From the NCBI GenBank assembly GCA_046760105.1, contig JBHIDJ010000052.1, positions 1 to 17,773 of the forward strand: 17,773 bases of DNA. Direction: 5' to 3'. This stretch comes from JBHIDJ01 sp046760105 (GTDB lineage Bacteria; Pseudomonadota; Gammaproteobacteria; Acidiferrobacterales; SPGG2). A program made the translations under genes and the position numbers. Below, one piece after another: positions 1 through 7,502 of this stretch; position 1 is the first letter of the stretch, and every line of letters starts with the position of its first letter. The notes beneath the pieces were generated by a model that saw only the letters and a program-made list of their open reading frames with translations, did no database searches and was not told the origin of the DNA.

Positions 1-55
1 TCCTGTAATCTCGAACGTGATCGCTTGGCCCAATCGCGTATGTATATGTATGTGC

Positions 56-93
56 TAGCCTAGGATTCAGACAGCAGATTCGATAGGCTAGGC
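56..93. repeat. Inverted repeat upstream of ppx/gppA
   Basis: TAGCCTA at 56-62 is the reverse complement of TAGGCTA at 84-90, separated by 21 bases. GCCTAG at 58-63 likewise pairs with CTAGGC at 88-93. The repeat lies about 100 bases before the chosen ppx start, just after an alternating TATGTATATGTATG stretch. It could be a leader hairpin or an operator. There is no T-tract after it, so a terminator for an upstream gene is unlikely. No function is assigned. Confidence 0.4.
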
Positions 94-195
94 TTTCACA
101 GGATCTTAGTTTTGCCCCCGGTGGTCCCTGCTGGAACAGCTACAAGCGGTTCCGAGCTCGTGAGGCGATACCGGGGTCCTGATAGTAATCTGGGA

Positions 196-1719
196 ATGCG
201 GGCCAAAGCACGCGAGACATCACTCACCACGACTGAAGCCACCGACACGATTGCCGCCGTCGATCTCGGCTCCAACAGCTTCCATTTGAAGGTAGCCCGC
301 CTGCGCGACGGCGAGCTCAGTGTGCTTGATCGATTACGCGAGATGGTTCGCTTGGCCGGCGCCCTGGATGAGGACGACCACCTCGTGCCGGAAGCGACGG
401 CCCCCGCGCTCGCTTGCTTAGAGCGTTTTGGCCAGCGCGTGCGCCACATGCCCGCAGGCAGCGTCCGGGTGGTTGGGACCAATACGCTGCGTCGCGCGCA
501 CAATGCCGCCGGGTTTATTGCCGCTGCGGAAACAGCGCTCGGGCACCCCATCGAAATAATTTCGGGCGTAGAAGAGGCACGCCTGATCTATCTTGGGGTT
601 GCCCACAGCGTGGCGGACGATAGCGGGCGCCGGCTGGTGATGGATATCGGCGGCGGTAGTACCGAGTTAATCATTGGCGATGGACTACACCCCGTCCACA
701 TGGAAAGTCTTTATATCGGGTGCGTAAACGTAAGCGAGCTGTACTTCCCCGATGGCCGTATCTCGCGTAAACGGTTGCGCCGTGCAGAAATCGCCACTCG
801 TGTCGAGTTCGAACCACACGAAGCACGATATCGGCGTTTAGGTTGGGAGGAGGCGATCGGCGCATCCGGTACCATCCGCGCGGTGGAACGCGTTGTACGC
901 GAAGCGGGTTGGAGCAACGACGGTATCACCCACCAAGCCCTCAAGCGTTTGGCGGCTGCCCTGCTCAAAGCTGAGCACGTCGAACGCCTGAGATTGCCTG
1001 GGCTTAGTGCTGACCGTGCGCCTGTGTTTCCAGGCGGCGTCGCTGTGCTACACGCGGCGTTCGAGGCCCTCGGCATCGAGCGCATGCGACTGTCAGATGG
1101 CGCCCTGCGTGAAGGCTTGATCTATGATCTCATCGGCCGCATTCGTCACGAAGATGTGCGTGGCCGCACAGTGGCAGCGCTAGCGAAACGACACAATGTG
1201 GATTCGGAACAGGCGATGCGGGTGGAAGGAACGGCGCTCGATTGCCTCACGCAGGTAGCTCAGGATTGGTCGCTAGCGGGTGATGCCCCGGAGCAGCTGT
1301 TGCGTTGGGCCGCCCAGCTGCATGAGCTGGGCCTCGACATCGCCCATAACCAGTATCACAAGCACGGCGCCTACATCCTCGAGAACGCGGACCTGCTGGG
1401 GTTCTCGCGGCAAGAGCAACGCCTGCTTGCAGTCCTCGTCCGCGCGCACCGGCGTAAGTATCCTGTGAGCGTCTTCAAAGCGTTGCCCACAACATGGACG
1501 CAAACCATGCAGCGACTCGCTGTCCTTCTGCGGCTGGCCGTCGCGCTGCATCGAAGCCGCACCCCCGATCCATTGCCTCCGTTTCAGTTAAGAGTGAAGA
1601 TGCGCTCGCTGACCGTGCGCTTCCCAAAAGGCTGGCTTGATATGCATCCGCTCACGCGGGTGGACTTGGAACAAGAAGCAGTACTCTTAAAGGCAGCCGA
1701 TTTCGATCTCAGGTTCTAA
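196..1719 (+). CDS. ppx: Exopolyphosphatase / pppGpp pyrophosphatase family (Ppx/GppA)
   Basis: This cytosolic phosphatase of the ASKHA fold removes orthophosphate from polyphosphate chains or hydrolyses pppGpp to ppGpp. Visible in order are the N-terminal phosphate-1 motif DLGSNSFHLKVARL, EEARLIYLG, the phosphate-2 motif MDIGGGSTELIIG and GASGTIRAVERV. A C-terminal HD-like helical domain contains QLHELGLDIAHNQYHKHGAY. The length from the ATG at 196 is 507 residues, close to E. coli Ppx (513) and GppA (494). The reading frame is open back to a TTG at 112, but those 28 extra residues are not family-like. Ppx and GppA cannot be separated reliably by eye, so the symbol is tentative. The gene stands alone, with 263 bases before the next good gene. 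Confidence 0.93.
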   Translation: MRAKARETSLTTTEATDTIAAVDLGSNSFHLKVARLRDGELSVLDRLREMVRLAGALDEDDHLVPEATAPALACLERFGQRVRHMPAGSVRVVGTNTLRRAHNAAGFIAAAETALGHPIEIISGVEEARLIYLGVAHSVADDSGRRLVMDIGGGSTELIIGDGLHPVHMESLYIGCVNVSELYFPDGRISRKRLRRAEIATRVEFEPHEARYRRLGWEEAIGASGTIRAVERVVREAGWSNDGITHQALKRLAAALLKAEHVERLRLPGLSADRAPVFPGGVAVLHAAFEALGIERMRLSDGALREGLIYDLIGRIRHEDVRGRTVAALAKRHNVDSEQAMRVEGTALDCLTQVAQDWSLAGDAPEQLLRWAAQLHELGLDIAHNQYHKHGAYILENADLLGFSRQEQRLLAVLVRAHRRKYPVSVFKALPTTWTQTMQRLAVLLRLAVALHRSRTPDPLPPFQLRVKMRSLTVRFPKGWLDMHPLTRVDLEQEAVLLKAADFDLRF

Positions 1720-1846
1720 AGGCGTTTGCTGTCGGGACCGAGGACACATGCGACTGCTTAGGCAAGCTATGGGAGATTGTGGACAAATTGATGTAACATT
1801 TGTTGAGTCTAATGATACTCGATTCTGTGACCCTGTAGTTCGACCG

Positions 1847-1930
1847 ATGTCTAAGCGTATTCTCATAGTCGATGAGCTGAACGTGCACAATCGAGTTTGC
1901 CGCCATCTTCCTACTGCCATAAGCATATAA
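1847..1930 (+). pseudogene. Possible remnant of a response-regulator receiver domain (N-terminal scrap)
   Basis: The ATG at 1847 opens 27 codons beginning MSKRILIVDELNVHNRVCRH. This resembles the first strand and helix of CheY-like receivers (typically KRILIVDDxxxNRxxxxxxL), with the second acidic residue present as Glu. The frame ends at TAA 1928-1930 and nothing receiver-like follows, although an intact domain needs about 120 residues. This is either a gene scrap or a chance match; the short length keeps confidence low. The rest of the 1720-1982 gap holds no other gene I can support, only a TATAAT hexamer at 1926-1931 without a well-spaced -35 box. Confidence 0.25.
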
Positions 1931-1982
1931 TCCGCGGGCGGAAATCCGTATCGGACTACCCTTTATCGCTGACGCTAAACGT

Positions 1983-2642
1983 GTGAAAGCTCGGCTCAGT
2001 CACCGCTGGCCCACGACCGTCGCCGAAGCAAGAGCAATCCAGCAGGCATTGCGCGGAAAGGTTATTGCCAAAGGCAAGCTGGTGAAGCTCAATTATGTCG
2101 CGGGCACGGATGTCGGGTTTGAGCAGGACGGGCGGATAACCCGTGCCGCCGTGGCGGTGCTGGCGTTCCCGAGCCTTGTCCTGCATGAGCACGCGATCGT
2201 GAGGCGAAAGACGCGTTTTCCGTATGTGCCGGGATACCTGTCGTTCCGCGAGGCGCCAGCAGTGCTTGCCGCGTTGAAGAAACTACGCACAAAGCCAGAT
2301 CTGATACTTTGCGATGGGCAAGGCCTCGCGCATCCGCGGCGTTTTGGACTCGCCTGTCACCTAGGTCTGCTCGCGGATACGCCGAGCATCGGGGTTGCGA
2401 AGTCGCGGCTCATTGGCGAGCATAGTGCGTTGCCGCAGGCCAAGGGGTCGTGGGTAGCGCTCGTGGATAACGGAGAACAGATAGGGGCGGTGCTGCGCAC
2501 ACGCGCGGGCGTGCAACCTGTCTATGTGTCCATCGGCCACCGTGTAAGTTTGGCAACGGCGATAGATTATGTTCTGCGCTGCACGACCAAGTACCGGCTT
2601 CCCGAAACAACCCGTCATGCCCACAGGTTTGCCTCTGGCTGA
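1983..2642 (+). CDS. nfi: Endonuclease V (deoxyinosine 3'-endonuclease)
   Basis: Endonuclease V cuts DNA at the second phosphodiester bond 3' of deoxyinosine and starts repair of deaminated adenine. The family signature is complete: GTDVGF with catalytic Asp43, YVPGYLSFRE with Glu90 (the PYVPG wedge loop), LILCDGQGLAHPRRFGLACH with Asp111, and SIGVAKSRL. These positions match the Asp43/Glu89/Asp110 triad known for Thermotoga EndoV. The protein is 219 residues, normal for the family (about 220). The start is a GTG at 1983 with no clear Shine-Dalgarno sequence, but no other start lies upstream in frame. A TATAAT sits about 50 bases upstream. The gene ends 5 bases from the stop of the convergent phosphodiesterase gene, with no terminator hairpin between them. 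Confidence 0.95.
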   Translation: MKARLSHRWPTTVAEARAIQQALRGKVIAKGKLVKLNYVAGTDVGFEQDGRITRAAVAVLAFPSLVLHEHAIVRRKTRFPYVPGYLSFREAPAVLAALKKLRTKPDLILCDGQGLAHPRRFGLACHLGLLADTPSIGVAKSRLIGEHSALPQAKGSWVALVDNGEQIGAVLRTRAGVQPVYVSIGHRVSLATAIDYVLRCTTKYRLPETTRHAHRFASG

Positions 2643-2647
2643 GTTTG

Positions 2648-3196
2648 CTAACTGCCCTTCAATGAACAAGTGGTGACCACGCGCCAGTCGGGAACGGATA
2701 CCGCGATATGGATTAACTGGAGCCGGTCTGCGATAAAATCGGAGGGCGACTTGCCTTCAATCTCGCTACGGAGCTTAGTTTTTTCGGTTCGTGGTAAGTG
2801 CCCGTAGACCAGGCTTAGATGCGGCATGTACTCGGTCGCATAAGTGCTGTTGAAGCTGCTGGATGCGTGCTCGTGGGCCTGCGACAGTTGCTCTGATTTT
2901 TCAAGCTTCACGTAAAAGCAGCGGAAGTAGTAGGCCTCGCCGGCAAGACCCTGCGGCCGGAGCGTCAACGCGCGCAATTGTTCCGCTAGCCGTTGGGTGG
3001 TTTCCGCGAGAACATCCTCGGGACCGGTCACGCGCCCGAGCAAGGTAACATGAGGCGAAAATCGTGGTCCGCCATACCGCTCACTCAGGTGATCGATCAG
3101 ATCCGCGAACCTAGCAGCAGCACTGTCGTCAGGTAACAACCAAATCGCGTAGCGCTTGCCTTCGGCTATCGAGCCAGTTTCATTTTGGGTCTGCAA
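2648..3196 (-). CDS. 2H-family cyclic nucleotide phosphodiesterase (CPDase-like)
   Basis: This 182-residue protein carries both signature tetrads of the 2H phosphoesterase fold: HVTL at residues 49-52 (HxT) and HLSL at 126-129 (HxS). They are spaced as in plant and fungal cyclic phosphodiesterases, which open ADP-ribose 1'',2''-cyclic phosphate or nucleoside 2',3'-cyclic phosphates. The N-terminal YAIWLLPDD and the central AYYFRCFYVKLE also resemble that group. The substrate is inferred from family only; RNA-ligase-type (LigT/ThpR) activity is the main alternative. No signal peptide is present, so it should be cytosolic. Its first 17 bases overlap the end of the M28 peptidase gene, which implies co-transcription and translational coupling. 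Confidence 0.8.
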   Translation of the reverse strand: MQTQNETGSIAEGKRYAIWLLPDDSAAARFADLIDHLSERYGGPRFSPHVTLLGRVTGPEDVLAETTQRLAEQLRALTLRPQGLAGEAYYFRCFYVKLEKSEQLSQAHEHASSSFNSTYATEYMPHLSLVYGHLPRTEKTKLRSEIEGKSPSDFIADRLQLIHIAVSVPDWRVVTTCSLKGS

Positions 3197-4169
3197 TCGC
3201 GTTAACCACCGCTAACAAGCCTTCCATTAAATCTGCGAGTCGCCGGTAGTTCACCTTATCCGGCGTATCCTGCGTCATATGATAGTACGGATAACGATAC
3301 AGCGCGGTATCCGTGATCATGATAGCCGGGATGCCTTCGCGCCAGAATGACCAGTGATCGCTCCAGTCCACGCCGGGCACCCACCCAAATGTAGCGACAT
3401 GCTCGATGGGGAAATCACTTGCGGCACGAAAAGCGGCAACGGTTTCTTTGAGCAGCGCTCGCGAGTGGAAATTGGAAACGAATCCGATGAAATTGGCTTT
3501 ATCTGGATAAAACAGATTAAACAGTGGTGGATAGTGTTGACTATTAGGCGCATCGCTGTAGTAGCCTATCGTTTCCAAGCACAACATGGCCTTTATCATA
3601 TCGCCGCGCGCCCGCGCCATTTTCATATACACACGGCTTCCCATGCTCGCGGTCTTGAAGAACGGCGGTTCCTCGTTGACGAACGCGACAAAGCGTACGG
3701 TCTGTTTCGGCTGCTGCGCCGCCAAGTAGCGGGAAAGCTCGAGCATGGCAGCCACGCCGCTGCCATTATCATTGGCGCCCGGGCTACCGAACACTGAATC
3801 ATAGTGTGCGCCGACGAGCACGATTTCGTCCGATCTGCCTGCGCGGGTGACCTCAAGATTGGCAACAGTGTTGCCTCGCGTTTCGTAAGGGTAACGGGAA
3901 ACCTCATAGCCCTGATCGCGCCATACCTTTTCGACGTAATCGGCGGCCTGCTGCAGTTCCTGCGGGTGAAAAACGTTACGCTCGCCGATTTCACCAGCCA
4001 GCGTTTCGATATGCGCGCGAAGTTGCTTGACGAGGTTTTCGTCTTCCATGGTTGACGGCAGGTTATGATCACCGTGAGACATTGCCGTTACTAGTAAGAG
4101 CGCCACCAGGGCGATGGCTTTAATTTGCTCTACGGATTTGTTGTGCCGATCGCTATTTAAGGGGCTCAT
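3180..4169 (-). CDS. M28-family zinc metallopeptidase, membrane-anchored or exported
   Basis: This is a probable aminopeptidase with two co-catalytic zinc ions. The M28 ligand series is visible in order: GAHYDS (His, first ligand), PGANDNGSG (bridging Asp), FVNEEPPFF (catalytic Glu followed by ligand Glu), LETIGYYSD (acidic ligand as Glu) and YYHMTQDTPD (last His). A hydrophobic stretch at residues 16-31 (IKAIALVALLLVTAMS) after a basic N-terminus indicates a signal peptide or anchor, so the product probably acts in the periplasm. The length is 329 residues. It is the first gene of a two-gene unit with the 2H phosphodiesterase. The substrate is unknown, and a functional link with the second gene is not evident. 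Confidence 0.88.
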   Translation of the reverse strand: MSPLNSDRHNKSVEQIKAIALVALLLVTAMSHGDHNLPSTMEDENLVKQLRAHIETLAGEIGERNVFHPQELQQAADYVEKVWRDQGYEVSRYPYETRGNTVANLEVTRAGRSDEIVLVGAHYDSVFGSPGANDNGSGVAAMLELSRYLAAQQPKQTVRFVAFVNEEPPFFKTASMGSRVYMKMARARGDMIKAMLCLETIGYYSDAPNSQHYPPLFNLFYPDKANFIGFVSNFHSRALLKETVAAFRAASDFPIEHVATFGWVPGVDWSDHWSFWREGIPAIMITDTALYRYPYYHMTQDTPDKVNYRRLADLMEGLLAVVNAIADPK

Positions 4170-4232
4170 GGCAGAGCGTGCGTCTAACGCTCATTGGAGC
4201 GATAATACACATGCCGTTTTATCACAAGCCAG
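4170..4232. promoter_or_regulatory. Divergent intergenic region with inverted repeat GAGCGT-N7-ACGCTC
   Basis: These 63 bases separate the divergent M28 peptidase and radical SAM genes and must hold both promoters unless these lie in coding sequence. GAGCGT at 4174-4179 and ACGCTC at 4187-4192 form a perfect 6-bp inverted repeat. GATAAT follows at 4200-4205 and could be a -10 element for the rightward gene. No good -35 is seen. The repeat could be a regulator site or a hairpin in the leftward leader. Confidence 0.35.
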
Positions 4233-5339
4233 ATGACCAGCACACCTCACGACACCGGTTTTGATAGACCGGCCTTGCGAAAGCGCAAAGGGCGAGGGGC
4301 GCTTAGTCGCCGCGACGGGCGCTATGAGGGACTGTCCCATCATGTGATCGACGATGGCTGGGGAGGACTTGACGAGGAAATCCCGCCGCTGCGTACGACG
4401 GTGACCGAGGATACGTCTCGCACAGTTATTACCCGTAACCAGTCCCCGGATGTGCCGTTCGAGCAATCGATCAATCCCTATCGCGGTTGTGAACATGGTT
4501 GCGTCTATTGTTACGCCCGCCCGACCCACGCTTATCTTGGACTGTCGCCTGGACTCGATTTTGAAAGCCGCCTCTTTGCCAAGCCCGATGCCGCACGCCT
4601 GTTGGATGAGGAACTGCGAAACCCAAGGTATCGCTGCCAGGTGATCGCGCTTGGAACCAATACCGATCCGTATCAGCCGGTGGAGCGACGACTAGAAATA
4701 ACCCGACAAATACTCGCGGTGCTTGCAAGTTATCGCCATCCGGTAACCATCGTCACGAAGTCAGCACTGATCGAGCGGGACGTCGATATCCTTGCGCCGA
4801 TGGCCGTTCGTCGCTTGGCACAGGTAACCTTGTCGGTAACGACGCTTGATCGGCGGCTTGCACGTCGTATGGAGCCGCGGGCTACGGCGCCACAGCGAAG
4901 ACTGGAGACGCTGCGGAAACTGACCGACGCGGGTATCCCGACGGGAGTGCTGGTCGCACCGGTGATACCTGGCCTTAACGACGCTGAGCTAGAAACCATC
5001 CTCACAGCGTGTTCGCGGGCGGGGGTGACGTCTGCCGGATATGTGCTGTTACGCCTGCCGTTGGAAATAAAAGACCTGTTTAAGGAGTGGCTCGTCACGC
5101 ATTATCCATTAAAAGTCAACCATGTAATGAGCCTCGTGCGACAGACTCGAGCTGGTCGCGAGAATGACCCCGGTTTTGGCACACGCATGACAGGTACTGG
5201 CGCATATGCGGAAATGATTCAGCATCGCTTTCGTTTGGTATGCAAGCGGCTTGCCTTGAACCGCGATGCCGCGTCACTGGACACGACCCAGTTCAGCGTG
5301 CGTACACGCTCGGGCGATCAGCTTGCGCTCTTCGATTAG
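4233..5339 (+). CDS. PA0069-family radical SAM protein (SplB-like, COG1533)
   Basis: The [4Fe-4S]-binding motif is Cys86-X3-Cys90-X2-Cys93 within NPYRGCEHGCVYCYARPTH. This wording is typical of the PA0069/Rv2578c radical SAM family, which is related to spore photoproduct lyase only through the core fold. Further family landmarks are IALGTNTDPYQPVER, VTIVTKSALIERDVDIL, SVTTLDRRLARRMEPRAT and APVIPGLND. The length, 368 residues, is normal. The reaction is not known for the family. The Mut7-C gene starts 7 bases after the stop codon, so the two are probably co-transcribed. The ATG at 4233 has no strong Shine-Dalgarno sequence. Confidence 0.93.
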   Translation: MTSTPHDTGFDRPALRKRKGRGALSRRDGRYEGLSHHVIDDGWGGLDEEIPPLRTTVTEDTSRTVITRNQSPDVPFEQSINPYRGCEHGCVYCYARPTHAYLGLSPGLDFESRLFAKPDAARLLDEELRNPRYRCQVIALGTNTDPYQPVERRLEITRQILAVLASYRHPVTIVTKSALIERDVDILAPMAVRRLAQVTLSVTTLDRRLARRMEPRATAPQRRLETLRKLTDAGIPTGVLVAPVIPGLNDAELETILTACSRAGVTSAGYVLLRLPLEIKDLFKEWLVTHYPLKVNHVMSLVRQTRAGRENDPGFGTRMTGTGAYAEMIQHRFRLVCKRLALNRDAASLDTTQFSVRTRSGDQLALFD

Positions 5340-5346
5340 ACACGGT

Positions 5347-5853
5347 ATGCGAGATCTATCTTCCAGGAAGGAATCGGCCGCTTCGCCTGACATGCGATTC
5401 TTGTGCGACGAGATGCTAACGCGTCTGGGACGCTGGTTGCGTGCAGCCGGTTATGACACGCTGATTCAGGTAAATGGTGGATCGGACAGAGTAATGTTGG
5501 AGAACGCACAGCGCGGTGGGCGGCTACTTATCACCCGAGACCACAAGCTCATGGAGTTTCGAAATGCCATGAGCCACGTCATCCTGCTCCGTGGTAATAC
5601 GCTGCGTGACTGCGTCCAAGACCTTTCAAGCCGAGTGGACATTGACTGGTTGCACCGCCCGTTCAGCCGGTGCCTTCTCTGTAATTCCGTGCTGTCAGAC
5701 GCCAGCCCTACCGCTTGGCGACAAGTGCCCAGTAAGTCACGTACACATGTTGACAAGCTGTTATATTGTGGGACGTGCGCCAAAGTGTATTGGGAAGGTG
5801 CACATGTTCGCCGGATGCACACCAGACTCACCCACTGGCAGGCGTCGATATAA
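5347..5853 (+). CDS. Mut7-C RNase-domain protein (PIN-like fold plus zinc ribbon, DUF82)
   Basis: The domain opens with RFLCDEMLTRLGRWLRAAGYDT and continues with LLITRDHKLM; the acidic residues CDE and RD are those expected at the metal site of this PIN-like nuclease fold. The C-terminal half holds a four-cysteine zinc ribbon (CLLC, then CGTC) ending VYWEGAHVRRM. Family members are predicted RNases, but no substrate is established. The ATG at 5347 (168 residues) gives a 15-residue leader. An in-frame ATG at 5392 begins exactly at the conserved domain and gives 153 residues. An AGGAAGGA at 5365-5372 lies 19 bases before 5392, too far to decide. It directly follows the radical SAM gene and converges on the HD-GYP gene. 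Confidence 0.85.
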   Translation: MRDLSSRKESAASPDMRFLCDEMLTRLGRWLRAAGYDTLIQVNGGSDRVMLENAQRGGRLLITRDHKLMEFRNAMSHVILLRGNTLRDCVQDLSSRVDIDWLHRPFSRCLLCNSVLSDASPTAWRQVPSKSRTHVDKLLYCGTCAKVYWEGAHVRRMHTRLTHWQASI

Positions 5854-5892
5854 CGGGCGCGTGCACTAGGTGGGTCGTTCCCTTGGCGGCAG

Positions 5893-7173
5893 CTAATCGG
5901 AGGGGGTGAGCGGTAGATAGTCGATGGGTTTGATACCGAACGCACCTGGTTCCAGCACGCGTTCGATCGCGATGGGAAGGCCGTCATGGGTCGTGTATTT
6001 CATGAGATTCATGGATTTCGGCGGTTTATAAGGTGTTTTGTCCGGTCTTAGAACGAGCTTTACCCGTGGTCTTAGGCGTCGTTTTCGGTTGATAGTTACT
6101 ACCACACCCACATCGCCGGTGTTGAGTTCTACTACGCTGCCGATTGGGTAGATACCCATGCACTGAATGAATTGCTCGACTAGCACCGTGCCATACTTTG
6201 TATGACGCCATTCATAAATCCGCGTCAGCGCATCATGCGGGGAAATGGCTGTGGCATATGGCCGGTCACACGTAAGCGCATCATAGCAGTCAACGATCGC
6301 GCCGATTTGTCCAAACTGTGGAATTTGGTCTTTATCCAATCCGTGGATGTAGCCCGAACCGTCGCACCGTTCGTGATGATAGCGCGCAACATCGATCGCG
6401 AGTTCTGGGAGTTCGTCAGTATCTAGCAGAATCTGCACGCCCCATGAAACATGACTCTTGACCACTTCGAACTCTTGGTCGTTGAGGCGTTCGGGCTTGC
6501 GTAGCAACTCGCTTGGCATCATTGTTTTTCCGATGTCTTGCAGCAGTACGCCTATTCCGAGAGCAGATAGATCATCATCGTCGAGCCCTAGATGGTGACC
6601 GAGCACGAGCGCGAAGATGCAAGTACGAACGCTATGCAATGCTGTGTAGTCGTTTTTGTCTTTTAACTGTGCTAAACAAATAAGGCCATTGGGGTTGCGG
6701 TGCACGCTAGCGACCATTTCCATTACCACCTTTCGAACGTGGGTGGCATTAATGCGCTTTCCTTGCCTTGCGTCCTCCATGGTTGTGTCGATGACAGCTT
6801 TGGCTTCGCGGTAACTACCGCTAACGTTATTGATTTCTTCTTCCAGGTTAGTTTGAAGTTGATAGCCGGAGCCGCCATCACTGGGTGCAGCACCTAACTT
6901 CAGGATCTCGAATTGCATCTGTTTTTGATGTTCCGGCGTAAACGGCTTTGAAGGTGGCCATTTGCCGGAAGCAGGGCGGCGGGTAGCGGGAAACAACGTG
7001 CTCTCGGCAACGTCAACGTAGACGTGTGTGCAATGACGTTTCAGCTTGTCTATTTGTGTCTGCGAGCGAATTGTCAAGCCGCGAAATAAGGGCGCGCCTT
7101 CGAACTGCGGCCGCTCAAGGTCGGTGACATGCATCCCCACCCTCAGCTGTTCGACGGGTATCTTTATCTTCAT
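5893..7173 (-). CDS. DUF3391 and HD-GYP domain protein with a degenerate HD motif
   Basis: HD-GYP proteins are cytosolic cyclic-di-GMP phosphodiesterases. Residues 1 to about 130 match DUF3391 (KIKIPVEQLRVGMHVTDLER, then HVYVDVAES). The HD-GYP domain follows: HSVR, LLQDIGKTMMPSELLRKPER, VKSHVSWGVQIL, HHERCDGSGYIHGLD and VDCYDALTCDRPYA. The expected LLHDIGK reads LLQDIGK: His is replaced by Gln212 (CAA, forward-strand bases 6538-6540), while Asp213 remains. The GYP tripeptide is GYI. The other metal-ligand histidines and aspartates appear intact. Loss of the HD histidine predicts weakened or absent catalysis, perhaps leaving a c-di-GMP sensor role. The ATG at 7173 is preferred (GGAT five bases upstream); a GTG at 7200 would add nine residues. 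Confidence 0.92.
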   Translation of the reverse strand: MKIKIPVEQLRVGMHVTDLERPQFEGAPLFRGLTIRSQTQIDKLKRHCTHVYVDVAESTLFPATRRPASGKWPPSKPFTPEHQKQMQFEILKLGAAPSDGGSGYQLQTNLEEEINNVSGSYREAKAVIDTTMEDARQGKRINATHVRKVVMEMVASVHRNPNGLICLAQLKDKNDYTALHSVRTCIFALVLGHHLGLDDDDLSALGIGVLLQDIGKTMMPSELLRKPERLNDQEFEVVKSHVSWGVQILLDTDELPELAIDVARYHHERCDGSGYIHGLDKDQIPQFGQIGAIVDCYDALTCDRPYATAISPHDALTRIYEWRHTKYGTVLVEQFIQCMGIYPIGSVVELNTGDVGVVVTINRKRRLRPRVKLVLRPDKTPYKPPKSMNLMKYTTHDGLPIAIERVLEPGAFGIKPIDYLPLTPSD

Positions 7174-7249
7174 TAGGATCCGTCTGGGTACCAATAGCAC
7201 AGCTAATATCTTGTTTTATATGCAACTTTTGAGCCAAAGGGATGAGGGA

Positions 7250-7266
7250 TGGCGCTGTCAGCGCCA
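7250..7266. repeat. Perfect 8-bp palindrome upstream of the HD-GYP gene
   Basis: TGGCGCTGTCAGCGCCA consists of 8-base arms around a single T, lying 77 bases upstream of the HD-GYP start. The symmetry suits a dimeric regulator. It could instead fold as a short hairpin. No poly-T tail follows on either strand. Confidence 0.5.
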
Positions 7267-7357
7267 GGTTTCGCGTGAATGGTCTGCTAAACAAGGAGTT
7301 ATAAGGGCTACCCGCTATCGACTTGCGCTTGTAGCGGCGGCACGCTGGCTACCGAAA

Positions 7358-7374
7358 GTGACTGCTAGCGTCAC
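7358..7374. repeat. Imperfect palindrome GTGAC-N7-GTCAC
   Basis: GTGAC at 7358-7362 and GTCAC at 7370-7374 flank TGCTAGC, and a flanking AAA/TTT extends the pairing with one bulge. It lies about 130 bases before the dodecin remnant. It could be a weak hairpin or an operator, and the function is unknown. Confidence 0.35.
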
Positions 7375-7502
7375 CTTTCTGCCCGGTAGTGCCCTGCAGT
7401 GTCGTCCGTCGGAGTCACGAAGCCGAGCGTGTATTGCATAGACGTGCGCGCCGCGTAACATGAGGTTCGTTGGCTAGTGCTACACCCATCAAAGGTGAAA
7501 CA

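Larger units (their letters stand above)
7174..7502. other. Intergenic region between the HD-GYP gene and the dodecin remnant
   Basis: About 330 bases with no supported gene. The segment holds the divergent leader of the HD-GYP gene and whatever drives the dodecin/DUF2007 side. Two symmetrical elements are present, at 7250-7266 and 7358-7374. An AAGGAG at about 7294 is followed by ATA rather than a start codon, so no gene is called there. Confidence 0.6.

Noticed and set aside
112..195. Start of ppx at TTG 112
   Set aside because: The added residues do not resemble the Ppx/GppA N-terminus, and the ATG at 196 gives the standard length.
7296..7441. Possible secreted small protein after AAGGAG, reading RATRYRLALVAAARWLP
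   Set aside because: The codon after the Shine-Dalgarno-like AAGGAG is ATA, the rest has no protein-like pattern, and one signal-like stretch is not enough.
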